Positions 44,301 to 56,478 of a DNA stretch of 64,000 nt are shown one piece after another. Source of the stretch: Fragosphaeria purpurea (Eukaryota > Ascomycota > Sordariomycetes > Ophiostomatales > Ophiostomataceae); NCBI GenBank assembly GCA_002778095.1, contig PCDL01000021.1, positions 310,001 to 374,000 of the forward strand, read 5' to 3'. The notes under the pieces are model-generated. The model saw only the letters and a program-made list of their open reading frames with translations, was not told the DNA's origin and ran no database searches. Made by a program: the position numbers and the translations under genes. Position 1 is the first letter of the stretch, and each line of letters starts with the position of its first letter.

Positions 44301-46277
44301 GGCGGCAATGCAGCCACCGGTGTAGGAAGCAGTGCACGAGGCAACGAACCATTGGGCCGACACCCAGACCGCGATCGCGAGCGCAACCCCGGTGGTACCG
44401 GCAGCAGCACCAACAACACACCAACACGCTGGCACGACCAAGGTAACCTAAGAGAGCGGTCCGCGCAAAGCAGCGGTCCCGCCCAAACAACACCACTGCC
44501 GCAGCCCACACAAACAGTACCAAGCTATTCATCCACTCCCGTGCAAAAACAACAGCAACAGCAGCAACAAACAACCGCACCGACAGGACCAGCGGGGACG
44601 ACGCCAGCGGCATCACAAAAGGAGCTCAACACACCCGAGGTGGCCATCAACCCCGAACGGGCACGGCTGATTGCCTGCGATGCTGACACCAGCGCGGGGC
44701 CCGAACGGCGATCGTCGCCGTTGTCAAACGAGGGTCGTAGCAGCGGCAGCAGCCGTAGCGCGCGCGAGGACGTCAAAGACCGTGCAGCAGGACGGATACA
44801 ATCACCGCGCGCTGCGCCGGACAGGCGCGCTGCGGCCGACGTAATGCCCGCCAGCGAGTCAAGCCGCGACCAAGACCGAGAGGGTCGCGGCAGCCGTGAC
44901 AGCAACCGCGATGCTCGGGAGCGCGATCGTGACCGTGATCGGGACGAACGCCATACGCGCTCCGGCTATGGCCAGGGCCAAGGCCGGGACGAGCGTGAGG
45001 CCGCGGCAGCAGACCGAACCACAGGCGGCGGAGAACGGGGAGGCGACCGACCCGAGCGGTCCGAGCGCACAGATCGTGCTGAACGGGGCGACCGCGTTGA
45101 TCGCGCAGAACGTGCGGAACGTACGGAACGCAGTGACCGCGCCGGCCGCGGCGATCGCAGTGATCGCAGCGACAGGGCGGAACGCGGTGGCGACCGCGGC
45201 GACCGCACCGAACGAGGTGATCGTGCCGAACGAGGCGACCGCACAGACCGAGGCGGTCGCGGTGACCCCCGTAGCGAACGCGGTGAACGTGTTGAACGCG
45301 GTGACCGCGGTGACCGTGGTGAACGCAGCGACCGCTTCCGCGACGGGCCGCCGCCAACATCGCGCCAGGCCGAGCCGACCGAAGGCCGACTCAACGCGAT
45401 CCCATCTATTGCAAGCGACAGCGGCTTCTCGCCCGGACCCCGTGCGACGGGCCGCGGTCGCGACAACACTGCACGCCTCAGCTCGTTCGGCGGGCCGCCC
45501 CCCTTACCCGGAACTTTTGACGACAACGATGCACAGCAGCGTACGCCAGTGCCCGACCGCCAACAGCCCAACAACGCGCCACTGGGCCCCTCCCGTTCCT
45601 TTAGGAGAGGACGCGGCGGGCCCTACGACGGCAGTAGTGGGGGCGGCGGGAGACTTAGCGGACCGGCGCCCACGACGTCGGTCAATGCGACGCCCGTGGG
45701 CGGCGGCAGTGGTCTTCACAGCGAGCGAATGTGGCAGGCGAATGCCCCACGGGGTACGCCGCCACCGCCACCACCACTGCCTCCGCAACAGTCCTCCAAC
45801 TCTGCACCATACAATACTGGGCCTGGCAGCTCGTCCGATCGTGGAGGCCCGTATACTAGCGTCGACCGCGGCAGGAACACCCACGGGTCCGCATTGCCAC
45901 CTCCCCCACCTCCACAACACCTGCAGCGGTCGGGTAACTACCCGCAGTCCGGGCAGGCATCCTCGATGCACAATGCGCCCGACCGTCCGTCTGCGCAGTC
46001 ACAACAGCAGCAGCAGCAGCAACGGGGCGGTCCAATGCCGTCGCAAGGCTTTTCTAACGCACAGTCTATGGGTGGTGGCGGACCCCCTGCGTCGACTGCG
46101 ACTGGCCCGAACGCCGAGCGGCCGCTGCGCACGCGTGGTGGCGAGCGCGAGCGTATGATGAAGGGCATCCAGGACACGATTAGCGGCGGTGGCAACGGCG
46201 GCACTGGCAACAATGGTGGCAGCGGAAGCAGTTCTGGTCGTCGCGGTGTGAGCGGTGGCAGCAACAGTAACAACATT

Positions 46278-46308
<31 letters not shown>

Positions 46309-47219
46309 GCCACCGCGGCCACATGGCCGACTCAGATGCACAGGTCTTGACAGGCATCTCGCCGCGGTCAACGCCTAGCCACGAGCGCAGTGACCCACTG
46401 GCTCGCGCAGGTACCGGGCGGGGCGGTGGCGACCGAGGGGACGCCGGCGCGGCACCCAATGGTCGATCCTTGCGGTCAGGCACAGGCGGTGAAGGCGGCG
46501 GACGCGATCTTATGGACCGTACCACCTTCGCCACCAGCAGCACGAGCAACGATAACAACGGCAGTAGCAGCAACCGCCGTGACCCGCGCAACGACCGCAC
46601 GTCCAGCGGGCGTCCGTCGCGCCGCAGCAGTCGCGAGCGCAGTCCTGGCGGTGGTGGTGGAGGCGGCTACGACCGTAACCGCGACAACAAGGGCTACCGG
46701 GACTACCGTGACCGGAGCGGTGGTGGAGCCGGAGGTGGTGGCGGAGGCGGCGAGCGCACCGACCGGCGGTCCGATGCGTCGACTTTGGCGGGCGGTGGCG
46801 GCGACCAGCGACCTCACCACCTGCCCCTCCCTCCGCCACCCCGCCCCCCACCGGGCCTGCCACCCTTGCCCCCATCGGCGGCGGCTGCGGCCGTGTCGTC
46901 GTCGCTGTCGCGGCGGACCTCGAACCGCGATTTGTTTGGCGGTGGTGGTGGGCATCATGGGTCACTGCCACCTCCACGTGGTGGTGGTAGCAGTGGTGGT
47001 GGTCTGGGCGGCCACGGTGGCGACCCGAACCGGGAGCCCATGGGGCCCGGACGGGACAACCGGCGCGGAGGCGGAGGTGGCGGTGGCGGCGGTCACAATG
47101 ATTATCGAAGCGGCGGCGGCGGCGGCGGCGGACGGGGCGATGAGCGGGGCCGCAAACGGCGCAGCGACGAAGGATTGGGTCCACTAAGCAGCGAGCGCGA
47201 AAAGAAGCCGCGGCGGTGA
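38373..47219 (+). CDS. tho2: THO complex subunit 2 (Tho2/THOC2)
   Basis: There are three exons (38373-43433, 43515-43621, 43697-47219) giving about 2896 residues. Intron 1 is 81 bp (phase 0, GTAAGT..CAG). Intron 2 is 75-78 bp (phase 2) with a CTAAC branch and a double CAGCAG acceptor. The start MPPKRKRGG is a basic, nuclear-type N-terminus. The helical N-terminal part (about 125-900) includes LPYFYTILTDDHIADWATGKA and EAPDMKIQ-like PEPPDMKIQMMEHLLLIGAVPEALFVLGRFPWI. The Tho2 central/C-terminal block has EAYDNIIDVFVSCARYFTAL at about 965 and SPEFYVTFWTLQLGDL at about 1322, diagnostic for THOC2. From about 1690 the protein is disordered: a basic/acidic ERGDR-type repeat, poly-Gln, poly-Asn and RGG-like Gly-rich tracts. 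Tho2 is the scaffold of THO/TREX, which couples transcription to mRNA export and limits R-loops. The gene is convergent with the DUF300 gene. Confidence 0.93.
43694..43699 (+). other. NAGNAG tandem splice acceptor in THO2 intron 2
   Basis: The intron ends CACCAGCAGAAAAC. Splicing after the first CAG gives Thr-Arg-Lys-Gln, and after the second gives Thr-Lys-Gln. Both keep the frame and differ by one Arg. The CTAAC branch sequence lies at 43680-43684, so either AG is in range. Confidence 0.6.
45031..45350 (+). repeat. coding repeat of ERGDR-type charged units in THO2
   Basis: These are about 105 codons made almost only of Arg, Asp, Glu, Gly, Ser, Thr and Ala, in units such as ERGDR, DRAER, ERTDR and DRSDR. 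The DNA is an imperfect repeat of GACCGC and GAACG blocks. The other two frames are open too, a result of the repeat rather than of other genes. Confidence 0.85.
46278..46307 (+). repeat. (AAC)10 microsatellite coding for ten Asn in THO2
   Basis: Ten perfect AAC codons follow an Asn-Ile-Asn rich segment in the disordered tail. The length is likely to vary between isolates. Confidence 0.9.
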
Positions 47220-48147
47220 AGCAAAGAAAGGGAGAAAACGGGCGGAAGGGAACAAATCGAGAACGAAGGGGATGCAGCTGTTTTGGGTCGTGGTGCATGG
47301 GGGTTTTTTTTTCACATGTTATATTTTCATTTCCAAGAGTCTCGGTTGCTTTCATTTATGGTTTGGTTGTTTGCAGCAAAATTGTACTTGTACCGCAACA
47401 AAAAGAACGGCGTTGGATTTCTTTTACCTTTTTCGTTGCGCTTTTTTTTCCCACCACTCTTGTTTGTTAAAACCGCCTCCACTGGTCCAGGCGTCAGACA
47501 GGTTAGCGGGTCGGTTTGGTCTCTGTCTTGTACGTATCGATATGTACTCAAAGCATAAAGCGTGCATCTACGAAGAGGACATCTAGTGAATGATAGCGCA
47601 GGCCGACAAACGGCGTTTTGTTCGCGGCTCCGTATTTAGTGCACAGCGTCAACCGTAGTCGGACAATTATAGAAGACAAACAAACCAACCAGCAGCGCCA
47701 GAGGAAAGACTCGAGAAAGCCAAGTTGGGAACCCAATAATTAAGCTTGAGAATGCAAAGTCGCTATGTGATCGGTGTACGGTATGAACTGTAAACAAAAC
47801 CAAAAAAGACCCCTATCCTTTCCGTCCAAATCCCCGTTCCGTTTTGTCTATGTACAGAAAGTTTCCGGCCCCGAAAATTGCTGATCCTGAAAAGAGAAAG
47901 CCGAGGAACAAAGCAGAAAACAGAAACCCGTCCCAAGATGTCGTTGTGGCCGGAAAAAAAAAAAGGAAAAACTCCGCGAAAAAACAAAAACAAAGGGAGG
48001 GTCGGACGGGGAACGACCCGGCAGAACATCGTCCTTTTGCAACAAGAACGGATGAAAAAAGACAGCCAAAAGAAACAATTACAAATTACATCATCAGTCA
48101 TTACTTTTCTAGACCCCTTTTATCCAAAAGCGCGATCGTTTCAACGA
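47220..48147. other. convergent spacer THO2 / DUF300 gene, no gene seen
   Basis: This 928-bp stretch contains both 3' ends. T-rich runs occur at 47300-47345 and 47440-47460. Short frames on both strands are compositionally random. No RNA gene or repeat was noticed. Confidence 0.55.
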
Positions 48148-50167
48148 CTACCTTGCCTCGCCCCACCGAGTGTCGGTGGGTGGCGCCCCAGCGTCCGGCG
48201 TTGGCCCTAGGGGCCGGCCCCGGCCATACGCATATTGCTGTTGACGTCGGCTCCGCCCGTCTTCTAGGTACATTTCGTCTTCTTGGTACGCCGCTTGTCC
48301 ACGACCGTCGAGAACGGGTGGGAAACGTAGGGGCATGGTGCCGCGCAGCTGGTCCTGGTCGCGGTACCGCTCGGGGCTGCTGTCGTCATGGCCCAGCGCC
48401 GTCGATGACATCGGCTGCGCGTGTGCAATCAGGCCCGCGGCTTCGTCGCTAGGTTGCCGCCGGCTGTCCACGCCACCAGCAGCGCCAACGGCGCCGGCGG
48501 TGGTAACCGCGACGCCGACCTCAGTTTCTCCGACGCCGTGTGCAACACCCGGCCCGCCGCCGAGCCCGCCACCGTCGTTCAACGTGTCGAAACGGCTGCG
48601 ACGGAACTCGCTGGCGATTGGTAGATGGTCCGTGCTTTTCATGCCGGCCAGGTTGGTCATGCTCATGTCCGCGTGGTAGGCTGTGTCGACCCCGTCGCCC
48701 ACCATGACGCCGGCCTGGTTGCGGCGCCCACCGGGTTTTTGTGGCGACAGTTCGTCGAGGTCCATCTCGGATGATTTGTAGGGTGTCTGGTAACTGATGT
48801 CTTCGCGACGGTGGCGGATGCCGACGAAGAGCCAGCGCACACCACGGCCAAAAGCCTTGACCACGTCCCAAATGTTGAGAGCGTCGAAAAGGGCACGGAA
48901 GCCCATGACACCCCCGCTACGTGTGTAGTGCTCGTTCACTTTCGGAGTCGGGTCCGGGCCGTCCGGGTCGGCCACGGGATAGAACTTGGTCGGAGCGTTG
49001 TCCAGATACGGGCGATAGGGGAAGGCCCATAGGTGAAGCACGGCGAAGCAAGCCATTTCGACGCACAGCAACATCGACGGAATGCCGACTTTGATGTCGG
49101 GGTAGGCGATCACGCTGTTAGGGTGAACGATGTTGAGGGTCGACGTGCCGACGGAGATGGCGGCGGATTGCCAGAACGACAGGAAAATAACCAGCTTGAT
49201 GGCGAGCACCTTGAGGAAGGGCGAGTGTTCGGCAAGGCGGACGCGCATCTGGATGTAGAACTGGATGACGCAGTACATAGCAATGGTGACCGCAATCGAT
49301 TCAATGACGATGATCTACCCTTTGTGAGCAAAGAGGGCTGGTTGCTAGGGGAGAACGGAGAAAGAGAGCAAAAACGTACCCAAATGTGGCTGAAAACAGG
49401 ACTGTTGGAGCTCTCGCAGTAGCGGTCAAAGTACTGAGTGACGACGGCGGTGATGGTCATGGCGACGCGGATGAAGCAGTAGTGGTAGATGCCGATCCAG
49501 ACGATGTTGAACCAGGTCAGGCCGCTGGTGGGCGTGCGCCAGGGCCCGCGCTCACCGCCGCAGCATTTCTTCATCCAGTTGACGGGGAAGACCCAAGGCG
49601 TGATGGGGCGCAGCTCGCGAAAAAAGTTCTTTTGGCCGTGGAGGTCGGGGCGGATGTAGGAGCAGAGCAGGGCGAAGAAGGAGGAGATGGCGAAGGCTTC
49701 GTAGCAATCGCTGATGACTTGGAAGTAGATAGCGTGCCAGTAGAAGCGTAGGGAGAGGAACGAGGCGGCGGCGTAGACGGGGATCATGAAGAGGATGCGG
49801 ATGACGCTGCGAGCGAGCGTTAGCAGGAGAAGGGGGGGGAGCAAAAGAAGAAAAGCAGGAAAAAAAAAGAAGAGAGTTGGACAAAACATACTGCTTCTGC
49901 TCGTTCGGCTTGGTGTAGTGCAGGGCGTGCATCCAGATAAGATACAAGCTCAACGCGATAGCAATCAAAGTAGAAGCACCGGAGATGATGAGGGCGAGGT
50001 CGTGGAAGGTCAGCGGGCCGGCAACTTTGATCTCGGACGTGGGCAAGACTGGCGAGCGGGTTAGTGAAGGAAACGTACAGGCGAGGAAGGCAAAGGGAGG
50101 GAGATAGAGGGGGGGGAGTTGACCTACTCCGAAGATCGTCCAGCGTGGAGTTGCATGTCAAATTCAT
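48148..50167 (-). CDS. seven-TM DUF300 / organic solute transporter alpha (TMEM184-type) protein
   Basis: There are four exons (50167-50128, 50048-49892, 49806-49380, 49314-48148) giving 596 residues. The introns are 79, 85 and 65 bp with GT..AG ends; the first two have CTAAC branch sites. The start is MNLTCNSTLDDLR. Seven hydrophobic segments follow: FHDLALIISGASTLIAIAL (TM1), VIRILFMIPVYAAASFLSL (TM2), SDCYEAFAISSFFALLCSY (TM3), TWFNIVWIGIYHYCFIRVA (TM4), IIVIESIAVTIAMYCVIQF (TM5), LKVLAIKLVIFLSFWQSA (TM6) and IPSMLLCVEMACFAVLHLW (TM7). FMIPVYA, SDCYEAF and KLVIFLSFWQ are signature blocks of the Osta/TMEM184/LAZ1 family (Pfam DUF300). The cytosolic tail of about 240 residues is Ser/Asp/Gly-rich with basic patches. 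Animal Osta moves bile acids and steroids. Fungal members sit in plasma or vacuolar membranes, with uncertain substrates. Confidence 0.92.
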
Positions 50168-51702
50168 CTTGACGGTATGATGGCGACCATCAGGCAGACG
50201 TAGCGACAAGGCCGACGACGGCAAGGCAAAAGGAACCCGGCCAACTCGCAGATTTTTTTTTTGCTAGTGGACGTTATGTATGTTTTGGGATGTTGCGTCG
50301 TTCGCGTTGAGTGTTGGCAGCTGAATACCGAAGCCGGCGATGCGCGCGTAGAAGTGGTGCGTCAAGGATCGGAATAGAAGGGTTTGAAAGTAGTCGAAGA
50401 GATCGAGGAGCCGTTCTCGACGTCTCGGATGGAAAGGCAGTAGGAGCAAACCGTCGACGGGTCACGGGTTGTCGAGAATTGTGTCAAAAACGAAGGACCC
50501 GATCAGATCGGGGAGACGACAAAGGAAGAAGAAAAGAAAGATAGAAAATGAAACAAAGAAGCAAAAGAGACGAAAGAAGCAAAAGAAACAAACAAAATCC
50601 AGAATGCCAAGCAAAGAAAGTTGTCATGGCTTTTTTCAAGGTAAATTTTGGTGAAAGAAGACGAGAAAAGAGCCAGCAGTGGTCCTTCGTACTCCGTAAT
50701 ACGTCGCACGTCGCGAAAGCAGACCCCCTTTTTTACTTTTTTGGTGGTCAAATCTTGGCGCCGGCAGACGATGACAAAAAACGAGCGAAGGGGTCAGTGG
50801 GCAGTGCTGGAACGCAGAGCATCTGAAACGAAAAGCCAACGAGGCGCACTGATTCGCGGAAGCGGCGGGAGGCGGTTGGGTCGGTTTGGGTGTGAAATTG
50901 CCAGGTATTGCAATAGCATGGAAAGACAAAGAACGAATGGGCTATACGAAGGAAATAAAATAAGGAATTAATGAGAGGAGAAATAAAATAAAAATAAAAA
51001 GCGGCGGAGCAGCCACGTCAAGAAGCCGTAACGCGTGTACAGGGGCTGGGAAGCGGTAGGGCGGGGAGAGGTTGTGGCTGGGTCGGATGCTGCAAGTTCG
51101 ATCGATCTGGAAGAAACGGAAAACGGGAGGAAATAGAACGGTGATGGAAGACGCCAAAGAAGATGAAAAGAAAGTTGAAAATTGTGGTTTTTGAGGAAAA
51201 AGAGAAGACAAGAGAAAACGAGAGGACTAGGACCAGAGAATGGAAAGAAAAGTGAAGTTATAGGAAGTTCAAAAGCGACCAAAAGGGAAGCAACGTGCGA
51301 AACGGATCGTCTACCAGGAAGGGAAGCCGCAGTGGTCGCACTCGCTCCTTCTGGCGGTACGTATCTTTCCGTCTTACAAGCACAAATACGGGCGGATACG
51401 AGTCATACGTACGTCCTCCGTAGTTGCGTGCTTTCCGTTTTTATTCTATTTTGTCATCTTAGTGAGCATAGATTACTCGGAAATACTCTGTGCACTGGCA
51501 TTAAGACTCGAACAAACGGAAAGAGGGTTCGAGAACAAGTGGAAGGAACGATGTTTGGCGATTGCCCAAGTCACAACGATTGCCGTGCGACCGACATGCA
51601 GTCATACCCACTTTCGTAGGACGTTTTTGCGCCTTGGCGGTCCACCGCTACCCTCTCTTTCCCCTGAAACGGACAAGCCACAACTGCGCCCGGCCCTAAT
51701 TG

Positions 51703-51725
51703 TAGCCCGTTAGCCCGTTAGCCCG
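51703..51725. repeat. 8-bp tandem TAGCCCGT, three copies (last partial)
   Basis: Units start at 51703, 51711 and 51719, the last one reading TAGCCCG. It is too short and of the wrong unit to be telomeric. Confidence 0.85.
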
Positions 51726-53491
51726 GTGAGGCTGAGGCGTAATTCATAAGCATATATCTTGATACCTAACGCCAGCACCAAACGGCGGGTTGTTGGTTTG
51801 GGGCCGTTCCTGGCGCGCGGCGCCCGTCGAATCAGGCCGTTTCCATCCAACGACTTTAAATTACAGAGCACTAGCGTAGAAAAGAAGCAACTAAAACGGA
51901 AGTGAACACAGTAATTACTCCGTAATAACAGCAGACCATGAAAATACTCCTCGTAATAATACAATCACAGCTCTCCTGCTTTGCAGTAATGGGATCTTCG
52001 CCGGCATGGCACGGCCGGGATTACGGACTCAAGGGCACCGGCCGACATTCTCTCTTTCTCTATGCCTTCTTCCGCAACCATTATTTTTTAAAGCAAACGC
52101 CCTTTACGGTGGCATATCATCATGGAAGCCGATGCTGTTGTCTCACGGCCATCCTGAAAACCATCTTCCTGATCAGAAGCAAACATTGCTGAACCACGTG
52201 CTTGCATAGACTGGCTGCGCCTCACCCCCGTGGCCGGTCGTGCAGCGACCGGCCTGCGTTGTCCTAGGTGAACCTAACGGCCGCCGCTTACAGAACGACG
52301 CGACAGAAGGATACGACGAAAGACAAAAAGCAAAAGAACGGACTCTGTGGAGACACGTATGAGGGCTTTGCCTTGGGCGTTGTCTGAGAAACAAGAAAAA
52401 CGACATCAACGACGACAGACTCTCTCGGTCGGAATAAGACGACACCGGCTGATGCCGGAGGAAGGCTCCGGAGAAAGGCTCCGGCGTCCACGTCGCATAC
52501 CCCCGTATGTACAACGGCGATGCAACGCTCCCATGTAATGATAGTCCGTGATACTTGTGATATGATCATAGATATGAGAATGTTCGCAGCGTGTTTGCTG
52601 GAGGCTTCCCTTGAATTGAAAAGGGCCTCCACAAGGCGGCAGAAGAAATAAGTTGTCGAATCTGATCGCGGGTCGCGGGGCCGTTTTTTTCGCCCGTTTT
52701 TGTTGTCGTTTTGCACGTTGCCACTCATCTTCTTCTTTCCTCTGTTTTCTACGTTTTTTTTTGTTTCTTTCACCGTTTACCAGGCATGTCTCTTGCGTAG
52801 CCCACGCGGGCTGATGAAGCACACAGTGAAATCCGGTTCCCCTGAATGTCCAACAGACTGCCCATCCCCTTTTATGAACACACGCAGGCAAAGGCCACAA
52901 CAGCGCTGGGACCGAGACGACCAGTCCCCCCGGGAGGTCGAGGCATTCTCGTCGTTTTTCACTGGAGACAGAACAAAACTTTGGCTTCTTGTGTACCTTG
53001 AAAAGGTTACACCGGCATCCGTAGCATGCTCCCCCTGCTCCCCCACAGGGACACAGTCAAGGGGATGGTGCAACGGCCACAACGCTGAAACGCAAACGGA
53101 ATGCAAGCAAACGGAGCACAACGTGCTGCTTCCTCTCCGGTCTTGTTTGTCTGCCGCGCTCTCTCTGATTTTTTTTCACTTATAAAATGCAGTGCGCTCT
53201 TCTTCTCGTCGACATCCCTACGAACCCGTCCCGCTCGTCGTCTTCTCTCGCCCCGTCTGCTTCCTCACGGAATGCCCAGGCTAAGCGAGAAACATGACAT
53301 CACCGCCGGGCCGGCAACAAACAGACAAGCAAAGAAAAAAAGGCTTAAAACGAGTATTTTGTTAGCAGTTGATTACGTCGTAGTACGCACACGGTGGGAC
53401 TTGTGTGAGCCACGCGTAACGTCCGCCAGTATTGCCGCCCGTTTTGGTGTGACCAGGAAGAAATGCGATCGACAGCAGCCACGCCTGTTTT

Positions 53492-53519
53492 GATTTTTGA
53501 TTTTTGATTTTTGATTTAT
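53492..53519. repeat. 7-bp tandem GATTTTT, four copies
   Basis: Copies lie at 53492, 53499, 53506 and 53513, the last reading GATTTAT. It is a simple repeat in non-coding DNA. Confidence 0.85.
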
Positions 53520-54568
53520 TTGGCTTGCCCGTTTGTTGTTGCCCGTCGCCATGAACTCTGTAATATGCATAGAAAGAATTTTTGTACTCTGTACGAAACA
53601 TATGGCACTCCGCAGGCGATCATCCCTTTCCACGAGGGGGGAAAAAAAGGGTCCGCGATCAGGTTTTTTAGCGCCTACCATACCTCTGGTCCCTGACTAT
53701 CACAATGTTACCAATGTTACGGATTTTTGGCCGCTCAACAACAAAGGTTTTTTTTCTTATATGTATTCTTTTGTCATTCCCCCCCCCCCCGTGTTCAGAC
53801 TAGAACACGGCTATCGTCATCATCGAACCATTTCAGCAGGGAACAAGTAAGGACCACTTTGGTAGCCTTTTGACGTCAATTATGTACGAGAAAAAAACTA
53901 GAGAGTATGGCAGATCAAAAGACATAAATCCTCAAAACGAAGTGGCACGGACGCCGCCCGATAGAAAAAAAGGCGCTTAATAGTATGTAGTGTGGTTTTC
54001 CACATGCTCTGGTGTTTCCTATGCTGCGCGGGCCACCCGGTCCGATCCAGCTTTGATTGTTTTGCGTAGCAGGACGCGTTCCAACTGCACAACATCGTCT
54101 AATCCTAGGAATTGCAACCAACCCCCCAACACGATACCCGCTGCCCGTCTCTTTCGTCTTCTCGAGCGCAGAAGCCATCATTCCACGCGCGTTTCGCTGT
54201 CCTTCGTTCGAAGAAGACCGGAAGAATTATCCTTTTTGCTGTAAAGAGTCTAAGTCCTCCATGAATAAAAAGTCTCGTCCCAGAAACGCCGATTTCCTGG
54301 TATCTTGGAAAATGCAATATAAAAGTTTTTGTAAATAAAAAGAAGAATGAGCCAAGTATTATTGGCGGTGTAAATGATGACGCGACCATGAGGTCAATTG
54401 CCGAAAAAGAAAAGTAATCATCGTGTACGTCGTGAAGTCAAAAAAATCGACAAAACCCAACCGAATTGGAGAAAAGATTGGAGGTAATAATTCGCTTCAT
54501 GTTGACAAAGCAAAAAAGGAAAGGGAGTAGAGTAGAGCATGGTAACTAGCGTTAAAAAAGTCCATGCA

Positions 54569-56478
54569 TCACTCGACGTCGGGATCTGGATTTGTCGCCC
54601 GTAAAACCTTCGCAGGTTGATGGACGCGCCGAGAGTAGTCGTGCTCGTCGCGTAGCGAGTTGACGCTGTCGTGGCTCTTATTGTCGGTGCGGGCGTAAAT
54701 GCCACTGAAGCCCGGATCGATACGGGGATCAATGGGCATCAAGGCGCTGCGGCGCCGGCCAGACTGGTCGCTCTCCCATTGGCCGTCGACGAGGCGCCGT
54801 GCAAAGGTCGGGACGGTCGACGCTTCGCTGACTTTCGGACTGCCGGTTGCGTTTGGCGAACCACCCCGGGGCGAAGGTGTCTTCTGGTTGGTGGACGCGA
54901 ACAAAGCATCGCCCGAATCTGGGTTTTTCCGCTTGCGCCGCCAGACCAAAAAGGCGATGATAGCTGCGACGATGGCCACGACGACGACGGCAACCGCAAT
55001 GCCAACGGCTGCCCCCGTACTGAGGCCCTTATGGTGGCTTGTGACAGCCGGTGCGCTAGCCTCTACCGAGGGCGCCACAGTCACTGTGTGGACAACGCCG
55101 CCCGTAGTGACGGTATGTACGCTTGATGAGGATGTACTTATGCTGCTCTGAACACGACAAGAGAAAAGTAATCGTTAGCATAATATCAAGAAAAAAAAAG
55201 AATCAAAAACAAGTCCAGAGACTATCACGCAAAAAAATGCCCGGCCATTGTCTTCTGCCATTCTTCGTTACGTTCAGCTTCACGTTTTTCTTTGTTTCAT
55301 TGCCACGAGCCCATATATCTCGATGCCATATTTGCTGGTAGACTCGGAGTGCCAATCGAAACGTCCGGCTACCATGACAGCCGCCGCAACCATTGAAAAC
55401 CGACTGGAGAAGAGAGAAACAGAAAGTGGAAGGGGGGGATAGACGCAAGCGGAGAGATGTCGTACAGTACTGCTTTGTGATGTCGGCGAAGAGGAGGATG
55501 AGGATGACGATCCGGTTGAGCTCGAGGACGTCGTTGTCGTCATCTGATGGTGACCCAATCCTGTTCAGTTCACAATTCTTTTTCTTGGTCGTTTTTGTTT
55601 TCACGCAAGTAGAAATTGGCTGTGACAAAGAAACGAAGCAATAGACAGAGCGAAAAGACGAGGACGGAAAGCTACTCGTATGGTGCAATTGGCCATGAAT
55701 GGCGTGGCTGGGACTTTTGTTGCGCGCAGTGGAAAGGAAACACATGGCACATGGGCGAGAAAGACATGTGTAGGTTTCGTAGGCAGTATATAGTAGTGGC
55801 AAGTGATGCAGGCAAGGCAGGCAAGGCAGGCAATGGACAGACGCAGCTTGCTGGCTGCTGGCAAGAAGACAACGGACAATGGATGCAGGGTGCGCTGTTC
55901 ATGGAGACAGGCACTGCTGCTTCCCTGTGCTTTCTACCACGGGATTTTTGCAGCGGATAGGCCTTGTTGATTTTTTTCAGCAGGAAAAACTTACCGAACT
56001 GTGACCGGTAGCGGAAGGCGAAAGGTCAAGCGTTCCGGACGGCTTCTTGTTGAGGGTCATGTAGCCGTACAGGCCATCACCGCCGCATGTGTCGTTGGGA
56101 AAGCCGGGGCACTGAAAGCTGCACTCGGACGTTGACGCCTGCTTCGATTCGTCGGGGGTGTAGTCGGAACACCAACAGTGGTTTTCTTGGATCACGGCAT
56201 ACGCGTACTGGTTGAAGCAAAAGTGGAAGCATAGGCCATCCGACTGGTAAATGCTGCTGTCTAGGGCAGAAGTTAGTCGGGAAACACAACTTATACAAAA
56301 AGCCAAAGAGCCAAAAAGCCATAAAGAGGAAAATGACATAGAAGACGAACGTACTGGTGGGCGTAGAGGCCGTGTTGATTGAGGCACAATAATCCATGTC
56401 TGGGTTGCCCCCGACACGGCCCAGCAGGTTGAAAGAGAAGAGGAGACCGGAGAGGCCGGCCTGGAGTAAGGACGCCAT
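54569..56478 (-). CDS. WSC-domain cell-wall integrity / stress sensor (single-pass membrane protein)
   Basis: Proposed exons are 56478-56355, 56260-55995, 55543-55466 and 55147-54569, giving 348 residues. Introns are 94 bp (CTAAC branch), 451 bp and 318 bp. The ATG at 56478 opens MASLLQAGLSGLLFSFNLLG, a short signal peptide. A WSC domain follows (about 28-115) with eight Cys, as in the family: DYC, GLCFHFC, NHCWC, SECSFQC and NDTC. Exon 3 adds a Thr/Ser run (MTTTTSSSS, SSSSSSS), and exon 4 begins with more Ser/Thr. TM residues are about 202-225 (GAAVGIAVAVVVVAIVAA), with WRRKRK as stop-transfer. A cytosolic tail of about 120 residues has Ser/Pro sites and ends RATNPDPDVE. This is the layout of yeast Wsc1/Slg1, which reports wall stress to Rho1-PKC. 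Exons 1, 2 and 4 are well supported; exon 3 is likely but unproven. Confidence 0.83.
55809..55833. repeat. CAGGCAAGG-type 9-bp tandem repeat in WSC intron 2
   Basis: There are about three units of CAGGCAAGG / CAGGCAATGG on the + strand. It falls inside the proposed 451-bp second intron of the WSC gene. Confidence 0.75.

Larger units (their letters stand above)
50168..54568. other. 4.4-kb region without a supportable gene
   Basis: The first part (50500-50640) is purine-rich on the + strand, probably the pyrimidine-rich leader side of the DUF300 gene. The rest holds only short random frames. Notable items are two identical 12-bp TACTCCGTAATA elements (50690 and 51916), a TAGCCCGT tandem at 51703, a GATTTTT tandem at 53492 and a C10 run near 53780. 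The right end is the 3' flank of the WSC gene. No tRNA or transposon protein was recognised. Confidence 0.5.

Noticed and set aside
44896..46158. 420-codon frame overlapping the THO2 tail in another register
   Set aside because: It arises from the repetitive Arg/Asp/Gly codons. The THO2 frame continues through with the stop at 47219.
51525..51536. GGTTCGAGAAC as a possible tRNA B box
   Set aside because: It lacks the CC end, an A box and pairing arms in the surrounding 80 bases.
51703..51725. TTAGCCCG units resembling a telomere-type repeat
   Set aside because: The unit is 8 bp and not TTAGGG, with only three copies. It is internal and without other subtelomeric signs.
50168..54568. RIP-degraded transposon
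   Set aside because: The region lacks the strong AT enrichment and TpA excess expected by eye, and no transposase or reverse transcriptase fragments can be read.
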